Positions 22,142-23,233 of a stretch of DNA of 23,233 bases are shown here, one piece after another. Source of the DNA: Anaerolineae bacterium. Lineage in GTDB: Bacteria > Chloroflexota > Anaerolineae > Aggregatilineales > Phototrophicaceae. The stretch spans positions 1-23,233 of the forward strand of contig WGEI01000554.1 in the NCBI GenBank assembly GCA_015492875.1, in the 5' to 3' direction. The notes under the pieces are model-generated. The model worked only from the letters and a program-made list of their open reading frames with translations. It ran no database searches and had not been told where the DNA came from. Position 1 is the first letter of the stretch. Every line of letters begins with the position of its first letter. The position numbers were made by a program, and so were the translations under genes.

Positions 22142-22903
22142 TTACCAATCCCCAAACCAATCAGATAGCACGGCGGGCAACTCTTCAAATGTGTTGATAG
22201 CCGCATCGGGGATGATAAGCCCGCTCAGCATGGGGGGGACGGGCTGGCGCACGCGCAAAATTGCCCGCATCCCAACAGCTTGTGCGCCGGCAATATCGTG
22301 CTCTGGCGTATCGCCAATGACGATCGTCTCTTCTGGAGCGGTGTCTAAGGCTTTAAGTGCCGCCTGAAAGATGGCACGATGGGGCTTAAGGTAACCAACA
22401 TCAGCGGCAGCAATACGGCAATCGGGGAAGTAGTCTAAGAGGCCATGCCTACGCAATTCACGGTCACGCAAGCTCATTGGATGGGCAGAATTAGTAATAA
22501 CGCCGAAGCGAACGCCCTTCGCCTTCAACTTATCTAGCATAGGCTTCACATCGGGAAACACAGAAACACCGGGGAAAACATCCCAGCCATAGGCCTGTAA
22601 ACAAGCACCACCATCTAGTGTGTCGCGGGATGCGCCAAGCGATTGGGCAACGTTGAGGAATATCTGGCCAATATGAGGCGCTTTTTGCGTCGTGCGGGCT
22701 TCATACCAAGCGTTTCTCACGTGCTCAAAATAGGCGTTGATGAATGTATCGTAATCGCCAATCTCGTTCCCCTGAGCGATAATGTAATCATAAACCCCAC
22801 GCACAAACCCTTTTTCAATATCACGCCATGATTCGCGGGTAAAACGACTCCAATCTAGCAATGTGCCATCTAAGTCAAAAAGAATTGCTTTTAATTTGCT
22901 CAT
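22142..22903 (-). CDS. HAD-superfamily hydrolase
   Basis: Cytosolic phosphatase-like enzyme, 253 residues. Motif I FDLDGTLLD with Asp10 nucleophile and Asp12 acid/base; motif II GVITNSAH (about 154-161); motif III Lys in YLKPHRAIF; motif IV VIGDTPEHDIAGA, the Mg-binding acidic pair. The helical cap between about 18 and 100 puts it in the subfamily I (phosphoglycolate/haloacid type) group. The substrate cannot be read from sequence; many such enzymes act on sugar or nucleotide phosphates. ATG 22903 has AAGGTG 7 nt upstream. The shikimate-kinase-like gene follows immediately; upstream lies an epimerase gene with a hairpin in the 101-bp gap. Confidence 0.92.
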   Translation of the reverse strand: MSKLKAILFDLDGTLLDWSRFTRESWRDIEKGFVRGVYDYIIAQGNEIGDYDTFINAYFEHVRNAWYEARTTQKAPHIGQIFLNVAQSLGASRDTLDGGACLQAYGWDVFPGVSVFPDVKPMLDKLKAKGVRFGVITNSAHPMSLRDRELRRHGLLDYFPDCRIAAADVGYLKPHRAIFQAALKALDTAPEETIVIGDTPEHDIAGAQAVGMRAILRVRQPVPPMLSGLIIPDAAINTFEELPAVLSDWFGDW

Positions 22904-22951
22904 GCTGACACCTTTTTATCACAATTATTGATAATTTTAGGGAAATGAGCA

Positions 22952-22977
22952 GAGGGCGCAGGTGAACTCGCGCCCTC
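22952..22977 (-). terminator. Hairpin after the epimerase gene
   Basis: GAGGGCGC (22952-22959) and GCGCCCTC (22970-22977) form a perfect 8-bp stem with a 10-nt loop in the gap between the epimerase stop and the HAD start. There is no proper T-run, so it is a weak or partial terminator. The stem sequence is identical to the one at 17170-17215. Confidence 0.5.
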
Positions 22978-23004
22978 ATCATCTGCACATGTCCAATAAA
23001 TAAG

Positions 23005-23233
23005 CTATTGTGCCGCTTCTACCTCTTCAGGCGCATTGGAAGTATCCACGTCTTCTTCTGCGCGCCAGATGAGCAAGGCTTGGTCTAGGCCTTCGGCGAC
23101 ATCTTCATAACGCGGCTGCCAGCCCAGTTCTTCCTCGATTTTGTCACTTGTAACGCGCGTCTCAAGGGTGAGTAGCCAGCGCTGCAATTCCGATTGACGC
23201 CACGCCGCAAACGCGCCACTAGCAAAGCGCGGC
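23005..23233 (-). CDS. NAD(P)-dependent sugar epimerase/dehydratase, C-terminal part only
   Basis: The frame stays open to the right edge, so only the last 76 codons are visible; a TTG at 23187 is not a real start. The segment TSDKIEEELGWQPRYEDVAE followed by GLDQALLIW is the C-terminal end typical of extended short-chain dehydrogenases (GalE/RmlB-like), where it closes the substrate domain. An acidic tail (AEEDVDTSNAPEEVEAAQ) follows. The catalytic Tyr-x3-Lys and NAD-binding motif lie outside the window, so the exact reaction cannot be told. Likely first in a run with the HAD and shikimate-kinase-like genes. Confidence 0.8.
   Translation of the reverse strand, partial: PRFASGAFAAWRQSELQRWLLTLETRVTSDKIEEELGWQPRYEDVAEGLDQALLIWRAEEDVDTSNAPEEVEAAQ

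Noticed and set aside
1..23233. CRISPR arrays, insertion sequences, integrases, prophage
   Set aside because: No regularly spaced repeats, transposase or integrase motifs or terminal inverted repeats were seen on either strand.

Overview
The window reads as a piece of a bacterial chromosome. It has compact gene spacing, sigma-A/sigma-70 type promoters, Rho-independent terminators, and no insertion sequence, phage gene, CRISPR array, tRNA or rRNA that I can see. Gene content and style point to a Chloroflexota-like (Anaerolineae-type) bacterium: a short EF-Ts, a Pst phosphate transporter with enlarged permeases, acidic-tailed S2, Sec and Tat secreted proteins, and a standalone YhcX-type GNAT. 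That placement is inference, because no rRNA or marker tree is available.

Layout, left to right. Bases 1-1716 hold the 3' part of ftsH (+), closed by a strong terminator. Bases 1855-7002 hold a complete phosphate-uptake operon pstS-pstC-pstA-pstB on the minus strand. It has a candidate PhoP-type operator of 11-bp phased TTA hexamers upstream of pstS, a hairpin between pstS and pstC, and permeases carrying large extra domains. No phoU or two-component genes are visible. Bases 7182-7925 hold a promoter and a Wzz-type chain-length protein. Bases 8163-8986 hold a DUF952 protein and a STAS-like protein that converge with interlocked stop codons.

Bases 9056-11465 are the most interesting part: a two-gene operon with ATGA overlap. 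It encodes a Tat-exported two-domain multicopper oxidase (four HxH motifs, type-1 copper site in domain 1) and a GufA-like ZIP metal transporter with an added extracytoplasmic domain. Its promoter (TTGACA-N16-TAAAAT) is overlapped by a 19-bp element matching the DtxR/IdeR operator consensus at 15 of 19 positions. I read this as a metal-regulated (probably iron or manganese) oxidase-plus-transporter system, functionally reminiscent of a ferroxidase/permease pair but with a ZIP carrier.

Bases 11635-14193 hold the translation cluster rpsB-tsf-pyrH (minus strand). It has a promoter, two abutting palindromes between rpsB and tsf, and a strong terminator between tsf and pyrH; frr is not next to pyrH. 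Bases 14298-15722 encode a secreted protein of four diverged Cys-containing repeats. Then come a SAM methyltransferase (+), a zinc-ribbon/FHA protein (-), a CrtC/AttH-type lipocalin-like secreted protein (-), a terpene-cyclase-like alpha-toroid protein (+), a flavin amine oxidase and a GNAT (-). The right end carries a P-loop-degenerate shikimate-kinase-like protein, a HAD hydrolase, and the C-terminus of an NAD-dependent epimerase cut by the window edge (all -).

Three of the five convergent gene pairs end in a shared 4-bp stop-codon overlap (CTAA, TTAG, TTAA), so those pairs have no room for terminators between them.
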